DNA of 64,000 nucleotides from the NCBI GenBank assembly GCA_947179485.1, contig OX359245.1, forward strand, positions 46,549,067-46,613,066, in the 5' to 3' direction. A program made the translations under genes and the position numbers. The first letter of the stretch is position 1. Every line of letters begins with the position of its first letter. The notes beneath the pieces are model-generated. The model was not told the origin of the DNA. It worked only from the letters and a program-made list of their open reading frames with translations, and searched no databases. Below are positions 31,344 to 42,279 of this stretch, in pieces. This stretch comes from Allacma fusca (taxonomy: Eukaryota; Arthropoda; Collembola; Symphypleona; Sminthuridae).

Positions 31344-32021
31344 AGACCCCAGGCTAGGGTTTACCAACACGATAGGCAGCTCCTTTAGATCATGCCACTA
31401 ACATAATTCGATACACCATCTGCTGTTTTTGCAAATGGACTCCACAAAAATTGTCTATATAAATTTGCATTGCACTCGGGGTTAATTTTACCGAAACAAA
31501 ATTTTGTTTTGATTAAACACACTGCATCGTTAAAAAAACCGAATTGTATAGCTAAGTAAAGTAAAATATTACATTCAAAATATTTTTAACACTATATACA
31601 TACATATATGTGAACAAAATTCTCTACCATTTTGTGCACAAACTATGTTTACCAATGTATTATGCATTGAAATTTGTGCCCTCGTTAGTCCAAAAGACAC
31701 CCTTAAAAACCAGACGTGCGGATTTAATTGCGGTACTAGTAAATTCATTCCTCGAATTGTTTATTAAAAATTATTCAAATGCAAAATAAAGGGACAAATA
31801 ATTAAAAACCGTTCAAGACAATTATCTTTAATTAGGAACCGTTAATTTGTGTCTCTCAGCATTGTTTATACTGTATTGAAAATATTCCCGATTTTGTATT
31901 TAACTATAACTGTAGAAGTATTAAATTAGAGTTCATACAGAATTAGAACCTAATAAATTCCTTGTCATGAATACATACCACGCATATTAATTCAACCAGG
32001 GTAACTGTCAATCTATGACGC
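31344..32021. other. WSD4-IR5 intergenic region
   Basis: No gene. The common WSD 3' flank (GAAGACCCCAGGC, then ACACCATCTGCTGTTTTTGCAAA) is followed by sequence shared with the region upstream of 22170. Confidence 0.5.
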
Positions 32022-32029
32022 TGTTATAA

Positions 32030-32374
32030 TAATAATGTTTATTTAGGTCGATAATACGGCCTAAGCCCTTACAACCTTGCATTTGCAATCTCATGTGTAC
32101 ACAGCATATTTAAAAGATTAAAATTAAAAAAAAAAGAGTTGAGCTAAGTTACTACTCGTCAGTATACGTGAGTGCTGTCCATGGGAACGGAAATTTGGTA
32201 CCCATACCTGTTCCTGTCCCTGTACCCATTTTTTCAGGAACTAAAGTAATGGTCCTGTTCCTGTTCCCATAAAAATGGGTACCAATTCAAAGTTCCTGGA
32301 CCTGTTCCTGCAGGAATGTTCCTGTTCCTGTTCCCAAACCCGCTTTTGTTCCCATGTTTTGGGAACAATTTCTA
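32030..32374 (-). mobile_element. 345-bp insertion with LINE-like tail and CCTGTTCCT array
   Basis: It is flanked by a perfect 8-bp duplication, TGTTATAA (32022-32029 and 32375-32382). The homologous site near 22180 has a single TGTTATAA. The left edge holds an (AAT)n stretch and the GGCCTAAGCCCTTACAACC block, read on the minus strand as a LINE 3' tail like that at 8716-8790. From about 32166 it becomes an array of CCTGTTCCTGT units. Confidence 0.6.
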
Positions 32375-32382
32375 TGTTATAA

Positions 32383-32749
32383 GTACGCAATATGAACTTT
32401 CATAAACCTAAAAATGGAGGTATTGGAAATTCGTGCATTGCACGAAATATTTTATTAATAAAGTTACATACGTACATACTACGCATACATTTTAATTACA
32501 ATTGCACTTCAATATTCGGATTATTCAATTGCTTTTTTAAAATCCTTATCAATTTCTTACTGATTTAAAAACTAGGAAACACATACACTATACGGGATGA
32601 AATTGCTTCTGCGTTTTGGCGTAATGGAAAAAATTCTGAATGGTTTCGGTGTTGGCATAAGTTTTTTTACTCTTTAATTATGAATCATTGTACCATAGAG
32701 CTCAGTGCTAAGAGCAAAGTGCATATTCCAATAATTCACTCTAATGTAT
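32383..32749. other. IR5 3' flank
   Basis: No gene. It matches the 3' flanks of IR3 and IR4 (ACxTTCATxAACCT, TTGCACTTCAATATT, then AATAATTCACTC just before the stop). Confidence 0.5.
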
Positions 32750-34696
32750 TTAAGTCATTCTTAAACGTTTCCTGACATCATTGATTGATCCTTTGATTGT
32801 TCCGCAGATAAGTATCCTACCTAAATCTTTCCATATCTCATATATCAGTAAAATCAAACACGTTACCAAGCACACTACAAATACCATTAAGACACTCAAG
32901 GCTTCCGTGGATTTCAAGGAAAATACAAATGGCTCAATTGGTACTTCCCAACGAAGGTAATCATCAAATTGACTCACACCCAGTTCTCTTAAATACTCGC
33001 GCTCATTTAATATTTTTAAGTAAATTGATTCATACTCATCATAAATCGCAGTAAATCCCGTTGAAACCAAACGGTTGACGTAATCATAGAAAATTCTTGC
33101 CAGTGGACGGTCAAACCGCCAGTATATGTTTTTAATGTAGAGTAATTGATTCCCTATTCTGCATGGACATCGCCCGGAACGCCGGTTCCAGGTAAATACC
33201 TTTGCGGCTGCCTCCAAAATTCGTGATAAATGGCACAAAACAAATTTAGGATTTTTAGAAATATAATTAACAACAGCTTTCTGATCCGAAAAATTAGTTT
33301 TCGTTAGGGCAGACCCCTTAAGTTTACCTAAGTACGACTCGTTTTTAAAACCAGATACAGTTTTATCATTAAACAGCCAGTGTACCCAGGAATCATCGAT
33401 CAATAATCTGTAATTTCTCTCTGCTAGAGCTTTGAAAGACCTTGGAGTGTCATCTTCCGGATGAACAAGAATGCTTTCATAAAATGATGCGTACATGATA
33501 CTAATCAATAGGGCTGCGTAGGTCCATAAAATCAATAATTTATGTGTCGACCTTTCCAAGTGAACCTGGTTGAGCAGCGCCGCAAACATTCTTAACGCCC
33601 GTTCATATACACTTTGATTCCCGTATTTTCTTGTAAGAAAGACCGTTATTATCACAGTTATTCCAATTAGTCCTATTGTGGGTCCATCAAAGACTGTCAA
33701 AATTTGAAGGATATTAATATGACTGTTAGGAATACAGGAGCAATCGAGGAAATTCAAGCCTTCCCAAGGTACGGTAATAAGTAATACGGATGGTTTCGTT
33801 ATTTCGAGGATACCCGCATATGCCGCAATTACTGGTGTGAGTTGGTCCCCATGCCGAACACGAATTTTATGGGGAGTAAAATTAAACCTTTTTGTCATTT
33901 CCGCTAGAAATTTTAAACGTGGGGATCCCGCCAAGGTCACATCAACCAATGAGGAACTCATTGCCCACATATATCGTAAACCCTTGAGAGGAAGCAAATT
34001 CCATATTTTGTTCTTTTCTTTAAACGTTGACACAAGGGATACTGACCAAGAGTTAAAATTTTTTCCTGCCACAAAACTCTGACTAAATGTCTGAAAAAAC
34101 CACCGGGGATTGCCATTTTTTATTATTGCGTCGGGTAACAGCTCCATCTCTTCGGCGCATATTTGTGTTTCTGGACAGAACCACACGTGACGAAAGAGTT
34201 GGATCACTTCGTAATTTTTAGAACCAGATTGCACGACGTTCGCCGTCAGAATATTATCATGCTTGTTCTGCAACCACACTGGGAGAACGCTAACCTGGTT
34301 CGGGGTTAGTGTTCGGGTTGACATCACAACATAAATTAAGATTTCCCGGGCTTTCAAAATTCTGGATTTTACCACGTCAAATTTACCATCTTCAGATGTT
34401 TCCTTAAACACACGGGTAGCGTCCGCAAAATTTATTTTACATGGTTGATTCACGTCTGCAGTTATGTTGCGGATTGAATTGTGCGTTTGGATCAGTGGAA
34501 TGCCATGAGCGAACATTTCATGGAGAAGTAAGTCTTTGAAATTAATTTCCTCTTTTGTAGGATCTTCAATATTGTAGTACACAATTGTACAGTTCTTGAG
34601 GGGAGACATGAAATCTATTAGTTTAATGCCTTTAGTGAGAGACAGATTTAAGACAAAATTAATAAGAATAACAATTCCTGATAAACTTAGTTCCAT
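32750..34696 (-). CDS. IR5: divergent ionotropic receptor, intact
   Basis: The cleanest IR in the window: an uninterrupted frame of 648 residues from MELSLSG (34696). Signal peptide about 1-22; N-terminal domain about 23-235; RWFFQTF at 198-204; S1-like region about 236-330 with the FLAEMTKRFNFTP pattern near 263-275. First membrane segment about 335-354; pore-like segment with LLNQ near 374-377; second membrane segment about 386-405 with the YASFYESILVHP tail; LAERNYRLL at 424-432; S2 about 433-590; third membrane segment about 597-620; cytoplasmic tail ending RMT. The order and lengths fit arthropod ionotropic receptors, which form ligand-gated cation channels in chemosensory neurons. Like many divergent IRs it has no introns. 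Ligand and co-receptor are unknown. The upstream flank has an E-box palindrome 349 bases from the start. Confidence 0.83.
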   Translation of the reverse strand: MELSLSGIVILINFVLNLSLTKGIKLIDFMSPLKNCTIVYYNIEDPTKEEINFKDLLLHEMFAHGIPLIQTHNSIRNITADVNQPCKINFADATRVFKETSEDGKFDVVKSRILKAREILIYVVMSTRTLTPNQVSVLPVWLQNKHDNILTANVVQSGSKNYEVIQLFRHVWFCPETQICAEEMELLPDAIIKNGNPRWFFQTFSQSFVAGKNFNSWSVSLVSTFKEKNKIWNLLPLKGLRYMWAMSSSLVDVTLAGSPRLKFLAEMTKRFNFTPHKIRVRHGDQLTPVIAAYAGILEITKPSVLLITVPWEGLNFLDCSCIPNSHINILQILTVFDGPTIGLIGITVIITVFLTRKYGNQSVYERALRMFAALLNQVHLERSTHKLLILWTYAALLISIMYASFYESILVHPEDDTPRSFKALAERNYRLLIDDSWVHWLFNDKTVSGFKNESYLGKLKGSALTKTNFSDQKAVVNYISKNPKFVLCHLSRILEAAAKVFTWNRRSGRCPCRIGNQLLYIKNIYWRFDRPLARIFYDYVNRLVSTGFTAIYDEYESIYLKILNEREYLRELGVSQFDDYLRWEVPIEPFVFSLKSTEALSVLMVFVVCLVTCLILLIYEIWKDLGRILICGTIKGSINDVRKRLRMT

Positions 34697-35741
34697 CTTG
34701 ATAGAAATCGCCAAATTTAAAGTACAGCCAAAATGCCTTTGTTGATGTTTCCTTCTGAAACAAAACTCTTCAACCTAACTGTTGTGCTGCTGGTTTTCAA
34801 GTAAAATTCACTTATTCTGGATAAATAAGTTAATGGAGCTATTTATTGTGCATTTTATTGGCGTCCAACATCTAGTCCTATCATGCAATAATATTCCCAT
34901 TCGTTTCACAGATCTATTTTCTCGGTAACATTTTGGCACGAACGGCTATTCGCATAGAGGATTTTACACGTTTAATACAACACGGGTTCGAATATAAAAT
35001 TAAACTTTGGACAATTCCTTGAATATTTGTCCTCATTGGATAAACACACGTGTGGAACAATTGAAAATTTACTCAAATACGTTAATCCCTAGCGTCCAGC
35101 TCTTACCATCGTATACCAGCACGCGATTTACTCTTACTCTTAACTTTTTAAGATTACAAATTATAACTGATGGCTGTGATAATAATATCGTTCATTAGCT
35201 AATGCCTACAAAACAGTTATAGCTACCCAGTGTAACACAACAGTAAGTACATAACAGCAAACTTAAAGAACGAATTTTTGTTGGGATAAAACTCCATTTA
35301 AACTGAAATTTCTCATTTTTGATGACTTCATTTCATTGTACGCTTCAAACAAATGAAAGGAATTTTTACCTACAACTTTTTGACTATTCACCTGAATTTC
35401 TGTAGTAATTATTAATTGAAGAATTATTCAAAATATAAAGCACTTCATGCGATACAATTCTTCGGGACAAATCTGGTTTTCACACCGGCAGTAATAATTT
35501 ATTATGGTAGTAAAAATTATTACAGATCAAATTTATTCCAATTTAACCTTTGGAGTTTTCCTTAGATTATCCTGAGAAGTTTTTTCGAGTGGCAAATTCA
35601 TATAAGTCATACAAGTAACACCGCCAGTGTTTAGTCAGTACATATGTTTTTACGTTCAAATACGTTAAACCCAGCGTCCAGCTTATAGTTCAGCCAATAT
35701 GCACGCGATTAGTTTATTTGAGGGTTTACTCTCACTCTTAA
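34697..35741 (-). promoter_or_regulatory. IR5 5' flank
   Basis: No gene. Full-length IR flank: CAAGTAAAATTCACTTATTCTGG near 34800, the palindrome CACACGTGTG at 35045-35054, AGCGTCCAGCT near 35090, the CACTTCATGCGATACAATT block near 35440, then a second copy of the AAATACGTTAAACCCAGCGTCC block near 35660. Confidence 0.5.
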
Positions 35742-35854
35742 TTTTTCTTGAGGGGCTGCATGATATCTATTATATCTATTAGCCTAATGCCACTCCTAAG
35801 AGACAAATATAAAGCAGATTATTTGATAGTAAAAATCCTCTCTAGCCGTTCTAT
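35742..35854 (-). pseudogene. IR5b: relic of a second IR 5' end
   Basis: Minus-strand sequence matches codons 1 to about 36 of the IR genes (CTTGAGGGG block, ATCTATTAG block, GAGACAAATATAA block, then the start region). The start codon has become ATA (TAT at 35852-35854) and a stop follows within about 12 codons. Upstream of it (35855-36000) the normal IR flank begins again. So unit 5 once had two IR 5' ends, and this one is nearest to WSD5. Confidence 0.72.
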
Positions 35855-36496
35855 CTTGGCGGAAGTCAGCAATTTCAAAGCCCAGCCAAAATGTTTTTTT
35901 GAGTCGCAAAAATGAAGCAAGCACCTCAATATTGTGCTATTAGTTTGTAAGTAAAATTTATTTATTGCGAGTAAATTTGTTTTATGCAATTAGTTTGCAC
36001 AGTTTATAGTAACTACTGCTACGAAATTATAATACAGGTATTTCGAAACCCTATTTTTTCTTTTACATTTTGTAGGCTCGTTGAATAAGTTTTGTTGAGA
36101 TAAGTGTGTGACATAATAGTAATAAACACATAACACAAATTAGGAATTTTCAAGCTTTAATTAAAACTTTAGATTAAATAAACGTAATTTTTATGAACAA
36201 AAAGATACCAAACGTGATTAGTCAGATCAATCATTGTATTTTCATATCAAAAAGTATGTACTTCATGCGATACAATTTATGGTAAGTTTTGGAAACAAGT
36301 CTGGTTTCCTCATCGGCAGATTTTACAGATAGAATAATCTGCAATTCGACGTGTTTTCCTTACATAATCATGAGAAGCTTTGTCGAAGGACGCATTTGTA
36401 ATGAAATTGTATTTCAAGCATTTTTTATTCTTTCTCATTTGGTTTCTTTTGGTTTTTTAATCCTCTAACAATTAAAAACTCTGTCGAATAAATTAG
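35855..36496. other. IR5b-WSD5 divergent region
   Basis: No gene. It consists of IR-type flank plus a further copy of the CACTTCATGCGATACAATT ... TTTCCTCATCGGCAG block (about 36250-36330). Confidence 0.5.
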
Positions 36497-36648
36497 TCAA
36501 AAATAAACCATAAGTAATGCAGAAAAAGCGCAAGCACCCGGTCCTGAAGCAGTAGTATGATTAAAGATCTCCGTTGACTAGTGCGAAAGCAGTGGTTTTT
36601 AGAAGGCGATCAAATCCTGAAAATTTCTTGAGTCTAGACATTAAAACC
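36497..36648 (+). promoter_or_regulatory. Conserved WSD-proximal 5' block (WSD5)
   Basis: This is the undisturbed version of the block. It has AAAAATAAACCATAAGT, GCGCAAGCACCCGG, CAGTAGTATGAT, CTCCGTTGACTAGTGCGAAAG, then CATTAAAACC before ATG. It probably covers the promoter and leader. Confidence 0.45.
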
Positions 36649-38391
36649 ATGTCCGTATTTAGGAAGTTCTGTGACATGATGTTTTTTTACTTATTTTTTC
36701 TAACGACATCACCCCTATTGGTACCTCTGGCTTTGATCCTTGGGGTCCTCCCAGTTTTACTGTACAGATTAATCGTTTGGGCCCTCGTCCGAACCTTTCG
36801 AAAGGATTTACTCTCTTTCGTATCCGGTGTGGCAAGTTTTTACGTGGACCCCAATCCGAATAAAACCATTTCAAATTTCCTCGTCGGATTTGTTCTTACT
36901 GGTGACATCTCATCCCAGAGAATTTCCCAACTTTTCCAGGAACGAGTCCTCAATTTGAAAGACGCCAAAGGGAATTTTGTTTATCTACGACTACAGCAGA
37001 GCGTAGCACGATTCATGGGCTATGCGTTTTGGAAGAATGATCCAAACTTTCTGGTAAGCAACCACGTGAGAGACTACGACTATCAAGGAGACCTGCGTTT
37101 ATCTCAAACTCCGGATGAACATGAAATCCAGCGTATTTGGCTATCCTTGGCTGAAGCTCCTTGGAAAACGAATCAGAGCCCTTGGGAGTACCTCGTGGTC
37201 CGAAACTACTGTCACGCAGGGACAACGAAACCTCACAGTTTAATAATATTCCGCGTGGATCATGTCTATTGCGATTATTACAGCTTAACTGGGTTATTCC
37301 GGGTTGCATTTCGCTCACCTTTCGCCACGGTAAAACTTTCCGGGAAAAATACCGGCTTGTCGTGGAAACAATTGAAATCGCTTTTAACGATCCCATATGA
37401 CATTTTCGTTAAAATGTGTACAAATGAGAACAAAAAAACCCCATTGGGTGAACGACACGGTTCCAGTAACTTGTGCTTTAACTATACTTCAACCATACAC
37501 GTGGATGAAATTAAACTCATCAGGAAAAACCATGGAGTGGCATATAACGCCGTGATTCTTTCCGCCATAAATGGTGCGATAGCAAGAGCGCTAAGTGACG
37601 CGGGAGTAACCCCCCCTGAAAGTATAAAACTGGGTTATGTCCTGCCCTTATCCAATCATCCCGGTGGATTTAATGTACATGTGTAATCCACTTTCTTAAT
37701 TTTTATTTTTAACCAGTCCAAGCACAGGTTTTGCCAATAATTATTTTGGTACACGATATTAGAACAGTTGCAACTGGGCACATTGTACGTTTTTATTTGG
37801 AACAATTCAATGATGCTGTTAGCTTTTAAATAGTAATTGAATATGTGAATTTTCAGGACACAAAGCACTATGGAACTACCGTGCTATGCAGATAGCCCCA
37901 AAGAGCGCTTGCGTCGAACTCACGATATCATTGTGGAGGATGCAGGTTCCCTTTTACCCCTGATCTTGGCCTTCTTCGTGCGTTTGATGTCACTCGCTCC
38001 ACTGCCAATCACCTCAACTTTACAAGACAAAATTCTAGTGCCCAGCAAATACCTACCCAGTTATTTCTTAACAAATATGCCCATCACAACTACCAGGGAG
38101 GATGTGGACGGGTTGGAAATTGTTGATCTTTTTCATGGCATATCCGTTACATATGGAATAGGTATGATTTTTATTTATTATAACATAAGTTTGTACACAC
38201 ATCCGGAAGTTGTTGGAATGGGTGAATTTTTGAATTGGAACTCTCAACGATTTCTAGGTCTCTTTATCTCCTCTTTGGGAGTGAATGAGAAGAAAAGAGT
38301 CTTTTTCAACATGGATAAGTCTGTTTTTGGCAACGAGGCATCCGCTAGAAAATTTCCAAAATACTTTGAGGAGGAGCTTAAGTCCCTGTGA
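36649..38391 (+). CDS. WSD5: WS/DGAT-like O-acyltransferase
   Basis: Exons 36649-37682, 37857-38161 and 38258-38391; 1473 nt, 490 residues. Same domain order as WSD4: membrane segment(s) at 11-45, SPWE 177-180, DHVYCDY 204-210, GYVLPLSNHPGG 329-340, ERLRRTH 361-367, LTNMP 416-420, GISVTYGIG into LFISSLG across the last splice. Introns are 174 and 96 bases. Intron 2 is a multiple of three and has no stop in frame, so its retention would add 32 residues near the C-terminus without breaking the frame. The conserved borders and the lack of this insert in the sister copies favour normal splicing. The first His of the usual HHxxxDG motif is Asp in every copy here. Confidence 0.82.
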
Positions 38392-39286
38392 AAACCCCAG
38401 GCCACGGTTTACCAGGACGATACGAAAACTAAGAACATGCTTTAAACTATTAAAACATGTCGTCAACGTAATTCACTAGATTATCCGCCGGTTTTACAAA
38501 ATGACTGCCCTCAAAAATTGTCTATATAAATTTTCATTGAAATCGGGTTTAATTTTACTGAAAAAAAATTTTGTGTTGATAACTTGATACACATCTATAA
38601 GGTTATTCAAATCAGAAAATGGTTTGACAATATAACTAATTACACATATAATTCCGCTGAGAAAAACGTTGTTCACCTTTGAGAACAATTTACCTGCGCA
38701 AAACAGAACCCATTTTGTGCACAAAATGACCATGTATTGTGCATTGACATTTGTGCTCACGTTTGTCCACAAAGCTCAGTTTAGAAAACGTGACGCACAG
38801 AATTATTGATGGTACTGTCAAATTTATTTCTCAATACGCAAATGCTAAATAAACAGACACACTAAAATATTATTCATGAAGTGTATTTATTTAAAAAAAA
38901 AACTCTATGGCATTAAACATTGAAAATTCATTTTCTATGGGTTCTAGCACTTGATGCTCAAACCAAGTTGAGGTGTGTGCGACGGATTGATGGTGAAATT
39001 GTACACCTACTTGAAATACTATGAACGTTAATGAATAATGATTGTACATATCACTGGGTAAATGACATGCTCGAATACAATACAAAAATTACTAATCTGC
39101 ACATTAACAAGAATCTTTTTCAATGTGTTAACAGCTGTCTTAAATAGCTTTTCAAATTCTCCTTGAATTAAAAATTCAAAAACAGGTTAAATACATTCGA
39201 CAAAAACTTGTGTGCGTCCTGGGAACGTGCGCGTAATTGAACGAATTCTGAAGGGTTTGTAGTATTAGCATCGAATTGTTTCAGCT
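38392..39286. other. WSD5-IR6 intergenic region
   Basis: No gene. WSD 3' flank (AAAACCCCAGGCCACGG, TATCCGCCGGTTTTxCAAA), then AT-rich sequence, then IR 3' flank from about 39170. Confidence 0.5.
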
Positions 39287-41303
39287 TTAATTGGGATTCC
39301 TTGTGCCATATAACTGCGTTCTAAGAGAAAAGTGCATCCTTCTATAAATCACTTTGTTATAAACGCATTTAACGCATTCGCGGACCTTCATCACATACTT
39401 TTTTGCTATAGTCCTGCAGATAAGATTCCCTCCTACATCTTTCCATATCTCATACATCAGTAAAATCAAACAAAACACCAAGCACACTACAAATACCATT
39501 AGCACACTCAAGGCTTCCGTAGATTTCAAAGAAAACACAAACGGCTCAATTAGTAATTCCCAATGAAGGTAATCGTCAAATTGACTCACACCCAATTCTC
39601 TTAAATACTCGCGCTCATTGATTAATCTTAAGTAATCTGATTCATACTCGTCATAAATCGCAGTAAATCCCGTTGAAACTAAACGGTTGACGTAATCATA
39701 GAAAATTCTCGCCAGAGGGCGGTCAAACCGCCAGTATATGTTTCTAATGTAGAGTGATTGAAACCCTATTCTGCACGGACATTTTCCGGAACGACGGTTC
39801 CATGTGAATACTTTTGCGGCTGCCTCTAAAATTCTAGATAAATGACACAAAACAAATTTACGATGATTAGAAATGTAACTGATAACAGCTGTTGGATTCG
39901 AGAGATTAGTTTTCGTTATAGCAGTCTCCCTGAGTGTACGCAAGTTGGACCCGGTTTTAAAATCAGAAACAGCTTCATCATTAAACAGCCAGTGTACCCA
40001 GGAATCATAGATCAATAATCTGTAATTTCTCTCTGCTAGGGCTTCGAAGGACCTCGGAGTGTCATCTTCCGGATGAACAAGAGCGCTTTCATAAAACGAT
40101 GCGTACATGTTGCTAATCAATAGTGCAACAAAGGCCCATAAAACCAACAATTTATGCGTCGACCTTTCCAATTGAACCTGATTGAGCAAAGCTGCAAACA
40201 TGCTTAACGCCCGTGAATATACGCTTTGATCCCCGTATTTTCTTGTAAGAAAGACCGTAATTACCACAGTTATCCCAATTAGTCCTATTGTGGGTCCATC
40301 AAACATCGTCAAAATTTGCAGGATGTTAATATCACTGTTAGGAATACAGGAGCAATCGAGGAAATTCAAGCCTTCCCCAGGTACGGTAATAAATAATACG
40401 GACGGCTCCATTATACTGATGTTACCCGCATATGCGGCAATTTCTGGTGTGAGAAGTCCCCGGTACCGACGAAGAATATGAATGGGAGTCACATTGAACC
40501 ATTTTGTCATTTCCGCTAGAAATTTTAAATGCGTGAATCCCTCTACTGTCACATCAGCCAATGAGGAACTCATTGCCCACATATATCGTAAACTCTTGTG
40601 AGGAAGCAATTCGAATATTTTGTCTCCTTCCTGAAAAGTAGACACAAGTGATACTAGGCCAGAGTTGAAATTCTTCCTAGACATAAAGCTCTGACTAAAT
40701 GTTTTAAAAAACCACCGTGGGTTGCCATTGTTTATTTCGTCGGGACACAGCTCCATCTCTTCGGCGCAGATTTGTGTTTTTGGACAGAACCACACGTGAC
40801 GAAAGAGTTGGATCATTTCGTAATTCTGAGAAGTTGATTGCACGACGTTTGCCGTCAGAACATTATCATGCTTGTTTTGCAGCCGGACTGGGAGAATGTT
40901 AACCTGTTCCGTGGTTAGTGCTCGGGTTGACACCCCAACAAAAATTAAAATTTCCCGGGCTTTCATAATTCTGGATTTTACCACGTCATATTTGTCCTTT
41001 TCATACTTTTTCTTATAAATACGGGTAGCGTCCACAAAATTTATTTTGCAGGGTTGATTCACATCCGCAGTTCTGTTGTGGATTGAATTGTACGCTTGGA
41101 TGAGTGGAATGTCATGGACGAACATTTCTTGGAGAAGGGTATCTTTGAAATTAATTTTCTCTTTCGTTGGATCGTGGATAGTGTAGTACACAATTGTACA
41201 GTTTTTTTATGGGAGATATGAAATCTACTAGTTTAATGCCTTCAGTGAGAGACAAATATAAGAAAAATTTAGTAAGAACTAAAATCCCTGATAACTTTTC
41301 CAT
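39287..41303 (-). pseudogene. IR6: ionotropic receptor with one early frameshift
   Basis: From the conserved start MEKLSG (41303) the signal peptide and first 35 or so codons are normal. One extra base in the run of seven T residues near 41203 (A on the coding strand) then breaks the frame, where other copies read P-L-K-N-C. The total span of 2017 nt is one base over a multiple of three, consistent with a single insertion. After it the frame is open for 634 codons through all domains and membrane segments. The C-terminus is about 30 residues longer than in IR3 or IR5 and unrelated to theirs after LIC. Without correction, only a form lacking the signal peptide could be made. Because the lesion is in a homopolymer it may be an assembly error, in which case this is a functional IR. 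Confidence 0.75.
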
Positions 41304-42130
41304 CTTGTAAGAAGTCAACAAATTTAAAGCACAGTCAAAATGTTCTTATTTTAGGTTTCGTTCTGAAACAAAACTTTTCAACCGAACTACAGTGCTGCTG
41401 GTCCGCAAGTAAAATTCATTCATTCTTGATAAATAATTCTAATGCGACTGTAGTTTGCACATTTTATTTACGTTCAGTATCTAGTCCCATCGAACCATGA
41501 TATTGGCATATTTTTCAAAAATCTATTTTCTCAGTTACATTTAGGCACGAACAGTTATTGGCATGCAGTATTTGTCACGTTTTATGCAACACGGGTTCGA
41601 AACTAAAATGAAGCTTTGAGCAATGCCTTGGTGAATATTTGTCCTTTTAGATAAACACACGTTTGGAATCATTAAATATTTATTCAAATATGTTAATCGT
41701 TATTATGCCCGGTGCATGTAGCTGATTTCATAAAAATTTTATACGCCTCGCATTCCCAGCAACCCAAAAAGTACATATTTTGCTGTGATAAAATTCCATT
41801 GAAACTAAAATTTTGCATTTCTGATACCTTAATTATACGTTTGAAACAATTGAAAGGAATTTTTATAAGCAAAAAGATAACAACTTTTTGAATATTCCCA
41901 TAATTTGTTTTTTTCATAATAAAGTGCACTTCATACCATAAAATTTTCCGGAATAAGTCTGGAATTCCCACCAAAACACATTACCGATAAAATGTATTGT
42001 AATTAGAACAGTTCGCAAAAGACAATCATGCGAATTTTTGTTGGATCGTAAAACATTTGCAAAACCCTTTGAATCTCAAGTAATTCTTGTTTTCCATTTT
42101 ATAACAATAGTACGTGTATTGCCTTAATAT
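41304..42130. promoter_or_regulatory. IR6-WSD6 divergent intergenic region
   Basis: The shortest and cleanest version of the divergent spacer: 976 bases between the two start codons, including the WSD-proximal block. It has the IR-side CAAGTAAAATTCATTCATTC block, a degraded palindrome CACACGTTTG (41655-41664), the TTCATACCATAAAATTTTCC and TTCCCACCAAAACAC block near 41930, and then the WSD block. A shared control region is inferred from the repeated layout. Confidence 0.5.
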
Positions 42131-42279
42131 AGTCAAAAATGAACGATAAGTAACGAAGATTAAAGCACAGGCATCCGGAACAGAAGCAGGAGCACGTTAA
42201 AAGTCTCCGTTCACTAGTCTGAATTCAGATTGATTTAAAAGGAGCTCAATTTCAAAAAATCAGTTTAAACATTAAAATC
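42131..42279 (+). promoter_or_regulatory. Conserved WSD-proximal 5' block (WSD6)
   Basis: AAAAATGAACGATAAGTAAC, GCATCCGGAACAGAAGCAG, CTCCGTTCACTAGTCTGAAT, then CATTAAAATC before ATG. It matches the blocks of WSD1, WSD4 and WSD5. Confidence 0.45.

Noticed and set aside
37013-37396. Minus-strand frame opposite WSD5 exon 1, also seen opposite WSD1, WSD4 and WSD6
   Set aside because: Its recurrence is explained by homology of the plus-strand exon; there is no independent coding evidence.
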